Below are positions 1-7,140 of a stretch of 18,507 nucleotides of DNA, piece by piece. A program made the position numbers and the translations under genes. Every line of letters begins with the position of its first letter. The stretch's first letter is position 1. The stretch is from Acidimicrobiia bacterium (GTDB lineage Bacteria; Actinomycetota; Acidimicrobiia; Spongiisociales; ZC4RG35). The notes beneath the pieces are model-generated. The model saw only the letters and a list, made by a program, of their open reading frames with translations. It made no database searches and was not told the origin of the DNA. The stretch covers positions 1 to 18,507 of the forward strand of contig PKRG01000030.1 of assembly GCA_017577575.1 (NCBI GenBank), given 5' to 3'.

Positions 1-4
1 TCGG

Positions 5-847
5 TCACGCCTCGCCTCGCCGGCGCCGGCACAAGACCTCGATGCCGTCGAGCAGGCGTTCGAGGCCGAAGAGGAAGTCCGGGTCGTCGACGGGGTCGGA
101 CGGCGCCGAGGTCGTGCGCTCGAACAGGCCCGAGGTGAGCAGCGAGTTCACGTTCGGATACCGCTCCTGGTCGATCAGCCGGCCCAGTGCCCGGCCGTAG
201 GCGCGTTCGTCGTGGACCCGGTCGACGCCGCGCGCCCGGCGCCCGGCAGCCAGCTCCATGGCCTTGCGGCTCGCCTGGAGCACGTACCCGGCCAGCAGGT
301 CGACGGTGTTCAGCTTCTCGGGCCAGTCGAGACCGGTCGGCTCGAGAATCTGCAGGGCCGCTTCCATCCAGGCGACCTGATGCGGGCCGAGCGGGGGAGC
401 GAGGATCGGCAGCTCGGCCAGCCAAGGATGAGCGAGGTAGACCCGGCGGAGCGCCCGTGCCCATTCCATCAGCCCGTCCTGCCAGCCCCGCTCCGGATCG
501 GGGTCCGGCGGCAGGCCGGAGGCCCGGTCTTGCATCAGGGCCAACAGTTGGTCCTTGGAGCCGACGTGGGTGTAGAGCGCCATCGCCGTGACCCCGAGGC
601 TCTCGGCGACCTTCGTCATCGACACCCCGGCGATCCCGTTGCGGTCGGCGAGCTCGACCGCGGCGGCCACGATCCTCTCCACGTCGAGGCCGGCAGGCCT
701 GCCGGTCCGCGCCCGCGTGACGAGGCGCCAGAGTCGCCGCAGCTCGGGGGGGACGTCCTCACCCGCTCCCTGGACCCCTCTCGGCTCGGCCACGGGCGGA
801 GTGTAAGCCGTAAAGCGGTTGACAACCTTCCGTCGCTTCTGCACCAT
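5..847 (-). CDS. TetR/AcrR-family transcriptional regulator
   Basis: This is a DNA-binding repressor-type regulator of 280 residues. The TetR helix-turn-helix lies at about residues 55-105, with the family-typical run SMTKVAESLGVTAMALYTHV and then GSKDQLL. The rest is a helical ligand-binding/dimerisation domain. About 50 residues precede the HTH, longer than in most TetR proteins. The frame stays open to 1054, but that upstream part is antisense to the neighbouring membrane gene, so I take the ATG at 847. It has no Shine-Dalgarno site but has a TATAGA hexamer 7 nt upstream, which fits a leaderless start. An even later start is possible. It is divergent from the membrane protein and esterase at 882-3194, which are its likely targets (inference). 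The ligand cannot be told. Confidence 0.88.
   Translation of the reverse strand: MVQKRRKVVNRFTAYTPPVAEPRGVQGAGEDVPPELRRLWRLVTRARTGRPAGLDVERIVAAAVELADRNGIAGVSMTKVAESLGVTAMALYTHVGSKDQLLALMQDRASGLPPDPDPERGWQDGLMEWARALRRVYLAHPWLAELPILAPPLGPHQVAWMEAALQILEPTGLDWPEKLNTVDLLAGYVLQASRKAMELAAGRRARGVDRVHDERAYGRALGRLIDQERYPNVNSLLTSGLFERTTSAPSDPVDDPDFLFGLERLLDGIEVLCRRRRGEA
817..827. promoter_or_regulatory. GGTTGACAACC palindrome near the TetR start, possible operator
   Basis: GGTTG-A-CAACC is a perfect odd palindrome. It lies within the first codons of the regulator as called here and about 55 bp before the divergent membrane gene. TetR repressors usually bind palindromes in such divergent regions, so it could be an autoregulatory operator, but 5-bp arms are short. 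It includes TTGACA on the plus strand, with no -10 at standard spacing. Confidence 0.25.
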
Positions 848-881
848 GGGAGTTTCTATATGGCATAAAGATAGGGGATCC

Positions 882-1547
882 ATGCCGACCACCACGATTC
901 GCCGACTCACCGGTGCCGCCGGGCTCGCCGCCGCGCTGTTGCACTTCGGCGAGTTGGCCCTGTTCTTCTCCCACGCCGGAGCGCCACCCGACTCGACCGT
1001 CTTCGCCACCACGATCGTGGCCATCACCGGCGGCACCCTGCTCGTCGTCTTCATGACCGGGCTCCGCCATCTCGTCCGAGCGGCGGACCCGGCCTACGAG
1101 TTCGCCGGCACCCTGGGGTCGACAGCCGGGCTGATGTGGGTGCTGCTCGCCAGCTACGTGTTCCTCGCCCTCGGTGCCGGCGAAGCGATCGCGTCTGCCG
1201 AGCCCATCGACCAAACCGTCGACGTGACCGGCACGTACCTGCTCGGTGGCTCGATCGGTCGCATCATCGAGGCCCTGTGGATGGGCGCCTTCGGCTACGC
1301 GATCGTGCGCACCGGTGTGCTGCCTCGATGGATCGGCCGGATCGCCTATGTGATGGTGCCGATCAACCTCGCCTTCGTGCCGTCGATCTACTTCGGCAAC
1401 GACCCGGCGTTCTTCTACGCCGCCAATGGCTGGGGGACGGCGGCGCTCATGGGCTTTCTGACCGTCGTCTGGATCCTGATCGCCAGCATCGGGATCATGA
1501 GAACCCGCATCCCCGGCCACCGGCCGGTCGCGGTCGGCGCCCGCTGA
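882..1547 (+). CDS. Six-helix integral membrane protein (DUF4386-like)
   Basis: This 221-residue protein has about six hydrophobic helices, near residues 12-30, 41-62, 80-100, 117-143, 150-172 and 183-206, and a basic C-terminal tail. The segment TGVLPRWIGRIAYVMVPINL resembles the DUF4386 group of bacterial membrane proteins, whose function is unknown. I chose the ATG at 882 because AGGGGA sits just upstream and the hydrophobic N-terminus begins soon after. An in-frame ATG at 819 would overlap the divergent regulator's 5' end and add a polar tail. The esterase starts 39 bp downstream on the same strand, so the two probably share a transcript under control of the divergent TetR gene. Confidence 0.8.
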   Translation: MPTTTIRRLTGAAGLAAALLHFGELALFFSHAGAPPDSTVFATTIVAITGGTLLVVFMTGLRHLVRAADPAYEFAGTLGSTAGLMWVLLASYVFLALGAGEAIASAEPIDQTVDVTGTYLLGGSIGRIIEALWMGAFGYAIVRTGVLPRWIGRIAYVMVPINLAFVPSIYFGNDPAFFYAANGWGTAALMGFLTVVWILIASIGIMRTRIPGHRPVAVGAR

Positions 1548-1574
1548 CGCCGGCGCCGCCGTCTCCGATCCAAG

Positions 1575-1582
1575 AGAGGAGG
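1575..1582 (+). promoter_or_regulatory. Shine-Dalgarno site of the esterase
   Basis: AGAGGAGG lies 4 nt before the ATG at 1587. It is one of the few strong ribosome binding sites in the window and fixes the start of the esterase. Confidence 0.75.
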
Positions 1583-1586
1583 CGTC

Positions 1587-3194
1587 ATGAACACCTCGAC
1601 TCGCAAGCTGCTCGTCGTCGTCGCCGTCGGCTGCCTCGCAGGGATCTGGGCGAGCCCGGGGGCCGGGGAGGCCCACCCGTCCGAGCCGCTGGTCCGCATC
1701 GACTCGGGCTGGATCCGCGGCACCGACGACGGCACGGTGCGCGAGTTCTCCGGCATTCGGTTCGCCCGGCCGCCGACCGGAGCCCGGCGGTGGCGGCCGC
1801 CGGCACCGGTCCGGCCGTGGCGGGGAGTGGCTGACGCCACGGAGCCGGGCGACCCGTGCGTGCAGATGGAAGCCGGCGAGCATATCGGCTCGGAGGACTG
1901 CTTGTTCCTCGACGTCACCGTCCCGTCGAGACCGCAGCACGAGGGCCCGTTGCCGGTGATGGTCTGGCTGCACGGTGGGGGATACACGACCGGCAGCGGC
2001 AGCACGTACGACGCCCGGCGGTTGGCGGCACGAGGAGACGTGATCGTGGTGACGCCGAACTACCGGCTGGGGGTGTTCGGATACCTCGGGCTGGAAGGCC
2101 TGCCCGGCTCGGGGACCTTCGGCCTGGCCGACCAGATCGCGGCGCTGCGCTGGACGAAGCGGAACGCGGCGGCGTTCGGTGGCGACCCGCGCAACGTGAC
2201 GCTGTTCGGGGAGTCGGCCGGAGGGATGAGCGCCTGTGCTCTGTTGACTTCGCCTGCCGCCCGGGGACTGTTCGACAAGGCGATCATCCAGTCCGGGTCG
2301 TGCCTGCTCGAGTGGGTGAGCGGCACCTACGTCCCCATCCCGGGCATGCCGAGCTTCACGCCTTACACCTCACTCGAGGCGAACCGAGAGACGGGTGAGG
2401 CAGCGGCGGCAAGCCTCGGCTGTCGCGAAGGGGAGGAGCTGGAGTGCCTGCGCGCCATGCCGGTCGAAGAGCTGATGACGGTAAACGACACGTTCGCCAG
2501 CAACCTCGCCTACGGGACGCCGCTGCTGCCCCAGGAGCCGGCGGAGGCGTTGCGTTCAGGGGAGTTCGCCCGCGTCCCGGTGATCTCCGGGGGAACCCGA
2601 GACGAAGCCAACGGGTTCATCGCAGGTGCGGCGGAGGCGGGCATCCCGGTGACCGAGGAGCTGTATCTCCAGCTCGTCGAAGGCGCTTTCGGCGACGCCG
2701 CGGACGAGGTGTTGGCCGAGTACCCCGTGGCGGATTTCGCCTCCCCGGCGCTCGCCTGGGCGACGATCTCGACCGACCGCGCCTGGGCGTGCCCGACGCT
2801 GGAAGCCAACCAGCTGATGGCCGAGCACACCCGTGTCTATGCGTACGAGTTCGCCGATCGGAAAGCACCGAACATCGGCGACGTCCCGGCCGACTTCCCG
2901 CCCGGCGCCCAGCACGGCAGCGAGCTTCCGTATCTGTTCGATCTCGGCGGCGAGCCCTGGCCAACCCTCTCCGACGAGCAATGGCGGCTGGCCGACCGGA
3001 TGATCGACTACTGGACGACGTTCGCCCACGCCGGACGGCCGCATGCCGCCGGCGCTCCCACCTGGCGGCCGATGCGGCCCGGCGACACGGAGGCCTTGAG
3101 CCTCGCCCCGGCGGGTGGGGGCGGGATCCGCCTGGTGGACGTCGGCGCCGAACATCGGTGCGCGTTCTGGGACGGCCTGGCGGAGGCCAGGTGA
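1587..3194 (+). CDS. Secreted type-B carboxylesterase
   Basis: This is an alpha/beta-hydrolase of the carboxylesterase/cholinesterase family (535 residues, full length) that hydrolyses carboxylic esters. A Sec-type signal peptide is visible: basic NTSTRK, a hydrophobic stretch at residues 8-23, then Ala/Gly residues up to about 30. The oxyanion-hole motif HGGGY begins at residue 129. The nucleophile elbow GESAGG places Ser210, and the rest of the triad is probably Glu340 (RDEANGF) and His443 (AQHGSELPY). SEDCLFLDV is the usual family signature. The product is probably extracellular or wall-associated. It is likely co-transcribed with the membrane protein upstream and controlled by the divergent TetR regulator (inference). 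The natural substrate cannot be told. Confidence 0.93.
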   Translation: MNTSTRKLLVVVAVGCLAGIWASPGAGEAHPSEPLVRIDSGWIRGTDDGTVREFSGIRFARPPTGARRWRPPAPVRPWRGVADATEPGDPCVQMEAGEHIGSEDCLFLDVTVPSRPQHEGPLPVMVWLHGGGYTTGSGSTYDARRLAARGDVIVVTPNYRLGVFGYLGLEGLPGSGTFGLADQIAALRWTKRNAAAFGGDPRNVTLFGESAGGMSACALLTSPAARGLFDKAIIQSGSCLLEWVSGTYVPIPGMPSFTPYTSLEANRETGEAAAASLGCREGEELECLRAMPVEELMTVNDTFASNLAYGTPLLPQEPAEALRSGEFARVPVISGGTRDEANGFIAGAAEAGIPVTEELYLQLVEGAFGDAADEVLAEYPVADFASPALAWATISTDRAWACPTLEANQLMAEHTRVYAYEFADRKAPNIGDVPADFPPGAQHGSELPYLFDLGGEPWPTLSDEQWRLADRMIDYWTTFAHAGRPHAAGAPTWRPMRPGDTEALSLAPAGGGGIRLVDVGAEHRCAFWDGLAEAR

Positions 3195-3320
3195 GCCTGC
3201 TCTAGCCGCGCCATCCCGCTCCTGCCCGGCGAGGGTCTAGGGTGCGTGTCGTTCGTTCCGGGGGACCTCCGCGGTGGACCCGTCGGAAGCCGGACGCCCC
3301 CGACGACGTTGTAGCCACCG
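3195..3320. promoter_or_regulatory. Short intergenic region before the flavin oxidoreductase
   Basis: This 126-bp gap contains TAGGGT at 3238-3243, which could be a -10 element giving a leader of about 70 nt. No clear Shine-Dalgarno site or strong terminator is visible. Confidence 0.3.
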
Positions 3321-4328
3321 ATGCCCGCACTCGAAACACCCCTCTCGGTCCTCGACCTGTCCTCTGTCGGACGGGGCGGCACGTCGGCCGACGCCCTCGA
3401 CGGCACGACTCGGCTGGCGATAGCCGCCGACCGTCTCGGATACCACCGCTTCTGGGTGGCCGAGCACCACAACATGCCGATCGTGGCCTCCACCAGCCCG
3501 CCCGTGCTCATGGCGCATCTCGCTGCGCACACCCAACGCATCCGCATCGGCTCGGGCGGGGTGATGCTGCCCAACCACCCTCCGCTCGTGGTAGCCGAGC
3601 AGATCGCCATGTTGGAGGCCCTGTACCCGTCGCGGATCGACCTCGGGATCGGCCGGGCCCCGGGTACCGACCCGGTCACCGCCGCCGCCCTCCGACGCAG
3701 CGCCGATGCTCTCGACGCCCGCGAGTTCCCCCAGCAGCTCCTCGACCTCATGGCGCTGCTGGGTGATGTGAGAGAGGGGGCGCGGCTGCACCAGCGTTTC
3801 CGGGCCACACCGGTGGCCACTTCGTATCCGCCGATCTTCCTACTGGGGTCGTCGGGGTACAGCGCCCAGCTGGCGGGGATGCTCGGGCTTCCGTTCGTGC
3901 AGGCCCACCACTTCGACATGGGAGGCACCGACGAGTCGGTGCGCCTCTACCGGATGCGGTTCCAGCCGAGCCAGGCCTGGAAGGAGCCGCACGTGATCGT
4001 CAGCGCCAACGTCACCGTGGCCGAGACGGAAGCGGAAGCCCAGCGGCGGTCGCTTCCGGGACGGCTCGTGCGGTTCTGGCTGCGGACCGGGCGGCCCATT
4101 TGGCTGCCCACCGTCGAGGAAGCCGAGGCACATCCCGATCTCGAGGCGGCGCTGGCCATGCCCACCGAGTCGATCGTCGGTGATCCCGACCAGGTGGTCG
4201 CCGCCCTGGCGGCGCTGGCCGAACGGACCGGCGCCGACGAGCTGATGCTGGCCGGCACCAGCGCCGACTACGACCAGAAGATCTCCGAGCTGGAGCTGAT
4301 CGCCGAGGCCGCCGAGCTGACCACCTAG
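3321..4328 (+). CDS. LLM-class flavin-dependent oxidoreductase (MsnO8-like)
   Basis: This 335-residue protein is a bacterial-luciferase-like TIM barrel. Members use FMN or F420 to oxidise small organic substrates. The MsnO8-type pattern is clear: YHRFWVAEHHN at residues 41-51, RIRIGSGGVMLPNHPPLVVAEQ at about 73-94, and SRIDLGIGRAPGTDP at 104-118. The C-terminal half has the usual SIVGDPDQV element for cofactor-phosphate-side packing. The start is the first ATG after an in-frame stop at 3312-3314. The cofactor and substrate cannot be decided from sequence alone. It converges on the HAD gene, and their stop codons share the bases CTAG at 4325-4328. Confidence 0.9.
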   Translation: MPALETPLSVLDLSSVGRGGTSADALDGTTRLAIAADRLGYHRFWVAEHHNMPIVASTSPPVLMAHLAAHTQRIRIGSGGVMLPNHPPLVVAEQIAMLEALYPSRIDLGIGRAPGTDPVTAAALRRSADALDAREFPQQLLDLMALLGDVREGARLHQRFRATPVATSYPPIFLLGSSGYSAQLAGMLGLPFVQAHHFDMGGTDESVRLYRMRFQPSQAWKEPHVIVSANVTVAETEAEAQRRSLPGRLVRFWLRTGRPIWLPTVEEAEAHPDLEAALAMPTESIVGDPDQVVAALAALAERTGADELMLAGTSADYDQKISELELIAEAAELTT

Positions 4329-5113
4329 GCGAGCTCGACGAGGTCGGCGATCGAGTCGACGACCCGGGTGGGCCGGTAGGGGAAGCGGGCGATCTCGTCT
4401 TCGCTCGTGGAGCCGGTCAGCACGAGGAACGTCTTCAGCCCCGCTTCGATCCCCGCCACGATGTCGGTGTCCATACGGTCGCCCACCATCGCCGTCACCT
4501 CGGAATGGGCGCCGATCTTGTTGAGGGCGGCCCGCAACATCATCGGGTTGGGCTTTCCCACGTAGTACGGCTCGACTTCGGTGGCGCGGGTTATCAGCGC
4601 CGCCACCGAGCCGGTCGCCGGCAGCGGGCCGTCGGGCGACGGCCCCGTCACGTCGGGGTTGGTGGCGATGAACCTGGCCCCCCGCCCGATGTGACGGATC
4701 GCCTGGGTGATCGCCTCGAACGAGTACGTGCGGGTCTCACCCAGGACGACGAAATCCGGGTCGTTGTCGGTCATCACGAAACCCGCCTGGTGGAGGGCGG
4801 TGGTCAGGCCGGTCTCGCCGATGACGTACACGCTGGCGCCCGGCATCTGGTCCTGGAGGAACCGGGCGGTGGCCAGAGCCGAGGTCCAGATGTGGTCCTC
4901 GGTGACCTCGATGCCCGCCCGGTTGAGACGAGCCGCCAGGTCGCGGGGCGTGTAGATCGAGTTGTTGGTGAGGATCAGGAACGGGCGGCCCTTCTGGGTG
5001 AGCCGCTCGACGAACTCGGCCGCACCGGGGATCGGGACCCCTTCCCGGACGAGCACGCCGTCCATGTCGGTCAGCCAGACCTCGATCTGTCGCTCGTTGG
5101 GCGTCTCGGTCAC
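4325..5113 (-). CDS. HAD-superfamily (class IIA, NagD-like) phosphatase
   Basis: This is a 262-residue haloacid-dehalogenase phosphatase with a C2 cap. All four HAD motifs are present: DMDG with nucleophile Asp16 and Asp18, LTNN with Thr49, Lys187 in VGKPNP, and GDRMDTD with Asp212 and Asp217. The family hydrolyses sugar or small-metabolite phosphates such as phosphoglycolate, p-nitrophenyl phosphate and nucleotides. The true substrate is unknown. The frame stays open far upstream, but that is antisense of the fusion gene. The GTG at 5113 is the start, 7 nt after TATCGT, fitting a leaderless transcript. It is divergent from the AP-endonuclease/polymerase fusion. A role in cleaning up repair products such as phosphoglycolate is possible but speculative. 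Confidence 0.9.
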   Translation of the reverse strand: MTETPNERQIEVWLTDMDGVLVREGVPIPGAAEFVERLTQKGRPFLILTNNSIYTPRDLAARLNRAGIEVTEDHIWTSALATARFLQDQMPGASVYVIGETGLTTALHQAGFVMTDNDPDFVVLGETRTYSFEAITQAIRHIGRGARFIATNPDVTGPSPDGPLPATGSVAALITRATEVEPYYVGKPNPMMLRAALNKIGAHSEVTAMVGDRMDTDIVAGIEAGLKTFLVLTGSTSEDEIARFPYRPTRVVDSIADLVELA

Positions 5114-5120
5114 GCTCGGG

Positions 5121-5126
5121 ACGATA
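5121..5126 (-). promoter_or_regulatory. Leaderless -10 element of the HAD gene (TATCGT)
   Basis: TATCGT on the minus strand ends 7 nt before the GTG start. This is the spacing of a TANNNT -10 box whose transcript begins at the start codon. There is no Shine-Dalgarno site. Confidence 0.55.
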
Positions 5127-5191
5127 GTTGGCGCGTCACTGCGTGCATGGCTGTCACTCCACTTCCTGCGGTACGCACGGCCCCCAGAGCA

Positions 5192-5295
5192 CGGGCGGTG
5201 GGTGGGGTCGGGTGGCGCGGAGTCGGCGCGGGCGGTGGGTGGGGTCGGGTGGCGCGGAGTCGGGCACGGGGGTAGGTGGGGTCGGGGTGGTGTGC
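5192..5295 (+). repeat. G-rich tandem repeat, about 2.8 copies of a 37-38 bp unit
   Basis: Two identical 35-bp copies lie at 5192-5226 and 5229-5263 (period 37). A degenerate third copy starts at 5267 and fades near 5295. Each copy has the core GGGTGGGGTCGGG and thus several G-runs on the plus strand. The array sits between the divergent -10 elements of the HAD and fusion genes. It carries no coding signal of its own. G-quadruplex formation or protein binding is possible. Array length may vary between strains. Confidence 0.85.
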
Positions 5296-5311
5296 AGCCG
5301 CCGCCCGGTAA

Positions 5312-5317
5312 TACCCT
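5312..5317 (+). promoter_or_regulatory. Leaderless -10 element of the fusion gene (TACCCT)
   Basis: TACCCT ends 6 nt before the GTG at 5324, fitting a TANNNT -10 with transcription starting at the start codon. It lies just downstream of the G-rich repeat array, which would occupy the -20 to -120 region. Confidence 0.55.
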
Positions 5318-5323
5318 CGGTTC

Positions 5324-7129
5324 GTGATCCAGATCGGCATCTCCCAGCTCCCGCCCGAAGGCGTGGACGACGACGAGTACCTCGATCGTCTGGTCGAGGC
5401 CGGCTACGACGCCCTGGAGCTGCCGTTCGTCACCGAGTTTCCCTGGAAGGAGAAGCGCTGCGCCGAGTTCGGGGAGAAGGCGGCCGAGCGGGGTATCCGG
5501 CTCTCCGTCCACGCCCCGTACTTCGCCACCCTCACGCCGGAGGATCCCGAGAGGGGTGCCCAGTGCCTGGCGGCGCTCGAGCACACGATGAAGCTGGGCA
5601 AGGCCCTGGGTGCGCCGATCATCGTCGCCCACGGGGGCGCCACCCACGGCGAGCCGCCCGACGTGCTCATGGGGCGGATCACCGAGCGGCTGGAGCGGGT
5701 GGCCCCCAAGGTCGAGCATCTGGGGGTGGGCCTGGGCCTCGAGACCGCCGGCCGGGAGGGCAACTGGGGCACCCTGGGCGACATCGCCCTCGTCGCCTCG
5801 CGCTTCTCGTTCGTACGGCCGGTGATCGACTGGGCCCACATCCATGCCGTCACCGGCGGCGGACTCACCAGCAAGGAGGCCTTCGCCCAGGTGCTCGCCT
5901 TCCTCACCGCCGAGTTCCCCGCCTGGATGATCGATCCGCTCCATACCCAGTTCACCGACAACCAGGTGGGGGACAAGGGCGAGGTGCGCCACCTCCCCTA
6001 CGGTGAGGGAACGCTGCGTGTGGGCCCGCTGGTCGAGGCGGCCCACGAAGCCGACATCCGCCTCGTCATCATCTCGGAGGCCCGGGAGGAGGAGAGTCAT
6101 CGGGCCATCGCCGCCGAAGCCCGGGCGGCGGCCGGCCGCTCGGCGAGCACCCCGGCCGCCCGTCGAATCGACTCGGGAAAGGTCGACTTCCCCGCCCTCG
6201 TCCGGGCCGTCCCCGAAGGCGACCGGTTCAGGGTGAAGACGCCTTCTCCCCTCACGATCTCCAACCCGGACAAGCTCTTCTTCCCCGACGACGGCTACAC
6301 CAAAGGCGACATCATCCAGTACTACGCCTCCGTCGCCGACGTCCTGTTGCCCCACCTGGCGGGCCGGCCGATCTCGATGTCGCGTTATCCCGACGGCATC
6401 GAAGGGCCGAACTTCTACGAGAAGCGGGCGCCCGGTCACCAGCCCGACTGGATGCCGACGACACCCGTACCCTCCGACTCGCAAGGCGGGGTGATCGACT
6501 TCCTCCTCGCCGACCGGAAAGAGGCGCTGATGTGGTTCGCCAACATGGGCTGCATCGAGGTCCATCCCTTCCACTCCCGGCAGGGCTCCCTCGACAACCC
6601 CGACTACGCCATCTTCGACCTCGACCCGGCCGAAGGCGCCGAATGGGACCAGGTGGTCATCGGCGCCCAACTGGTGCGGGTGGCGCTCGAGCAGCTGGGG
6701 ATGGCCGGCTATCCGAAGCTGTCCGGCGCCCGCGGCATCCACGTCTACGTGCCGCTCGAGCCGATCTACACCTACGAGCGGGTGCGCCGCTTCGTCGGCG
6801 AGGTCGGCCGCTACCTGGTCGCGGCCAACCCCGACGACCTGACGATGGAATGGGACAAGCGCCGCCGGGTCGGGAAGGTGTTCGTCGACCACAACCGCAA
6901 CGCCTCCGGCCAGACCATCGCCTCCGTCTACTCGGTTCGGCCCCGCCCGGGAGCCCCGGTGTCCGTTCCCATCCTCTGGGACGAGGTCACGACCCTGCGC
7001 AACGGGGACATCACGATCGCCAACCTGTGGGAGAGGCTCCAGCGCTACGGCGACCTGTTCTCCCCGGTGCTCGGTCCCGGCTACCGGCTGGAAGACGCCG
7101 AGAAGGCCCTGGGCCTCGCGCCCGTCTAG
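5324..7129 (+). CDS. Fusion: endonuclease-IV-like TIM barrel + LigD-type primase-polymerase domain
   Basis: The protein has 601 residues in two domains. Residues 1-255 are an AP-endonuclease-family-2/xylose-isomerase-like TIM barrel with candidate metal ligands in the order seen in endonuclease IV: His63 (SVHAPY), His103 (VAHGG), Glu140 (GLE), Asp169 and His172 (VIDWAH), His207 (PLHTQF), Glu220/His223 (GEVRH) and Glu252 (SEA). Residues 256-309 are a linker. Residues 310-595 are a LigD polymerase (PolDom) module: SNPDKLFFP near the 5'-phosphate pocket, catalytic Asp432/Asp434 (FDLDP), SGARGIHVYVP with His473, and Asp522 in FVDHNRN followed by YSVRPRPGAPVSVP. PolDom enzymes of bacterial NHEJ fill gaps and add nucleotides at breaks. 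No ligase or phosphoesterase domain is attached. Sir2 follows 11 bp later. Domain calls are firm; the joint function is inference. Confidence 0.88.
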   Translation: MIQIGISQLPPEGVDDDEYLDRLVEAGYDALELPFVTEFPWKEKRCAEFGEKAAERGIRLSVHAPYFATLTPEDPERGAQCLAALEHTMKLGKALGAPIIVAHGGATHGEPPDVLMGRITERLERVAPKVEHLGVGLGLETAGREGNWGTLGDIALVASRFSFVRPVIDWAHIHAVTGGGLTSKEAFAQVLAFLTAEFPAWMIDPLHTQFTDNQVGDKGEVRHLPYGEGTLRVGPLVEAAHEADIRLVIISEAREEESHRAIAAEARAAAGRSASTPAARRIDSGKVDFPALVRAVPEGDRFRVKTPSPLTISNPDKLFFPDDGYTKGDIIQYYASVADVLLPHLAGRPISMSRYPDGIEGPNFYEKRAPGHQPDWMPTTPVPSDSQGGVIDFLLADRKEALMWFANMGCIEVHPFHSRQGSLDNPDYAIFDLDPAEGAEWDQVVIGAQLVRVALEQLGMAGYPKLSGARGIHVYVPLEPIYTYERVRRFVGEVGRYLVAANPDDLTMEWDKRRRVGKVFVDHNRNASGQTIASVYSVRPRPGAPVSVPILWDEVTTLRNGDITIANLWERLQRYGDLFSPVLGPGYRLEDAEKALGLAPV

Positions 7130-7132
7130 GGT
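7127..7132 (+). promoter_or_regulatory. Possible -10 element of sir2 (TAGGGT) overlapping the previous stop
   Basis: TAGGGT lies 8 nt before the sir2 ATG and begins with the TAG stop codon of the fusion gene. This may allow independent leaderless expression of sir2 in addition to read-through. Confidence 0.4.
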
Positions 7133-7140
7133 TTCGCCCG

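Noticed and set aside
759..1973. 404-codon minus-strand frame opposite the membrane protein and esterase
   Set aside because: Its product is His/Asp/Arg/Gly-rich with no domain, and it covers genes with a signal peptide, membrane helices and a catalytic triad.
6532..7140. Open frame upstream of sir2 giving a 484-codon product
   Set aside because: It reads the polymerase domain in the wrong frame (Arg/Pro-rich). The sirtuin begins at 7141.
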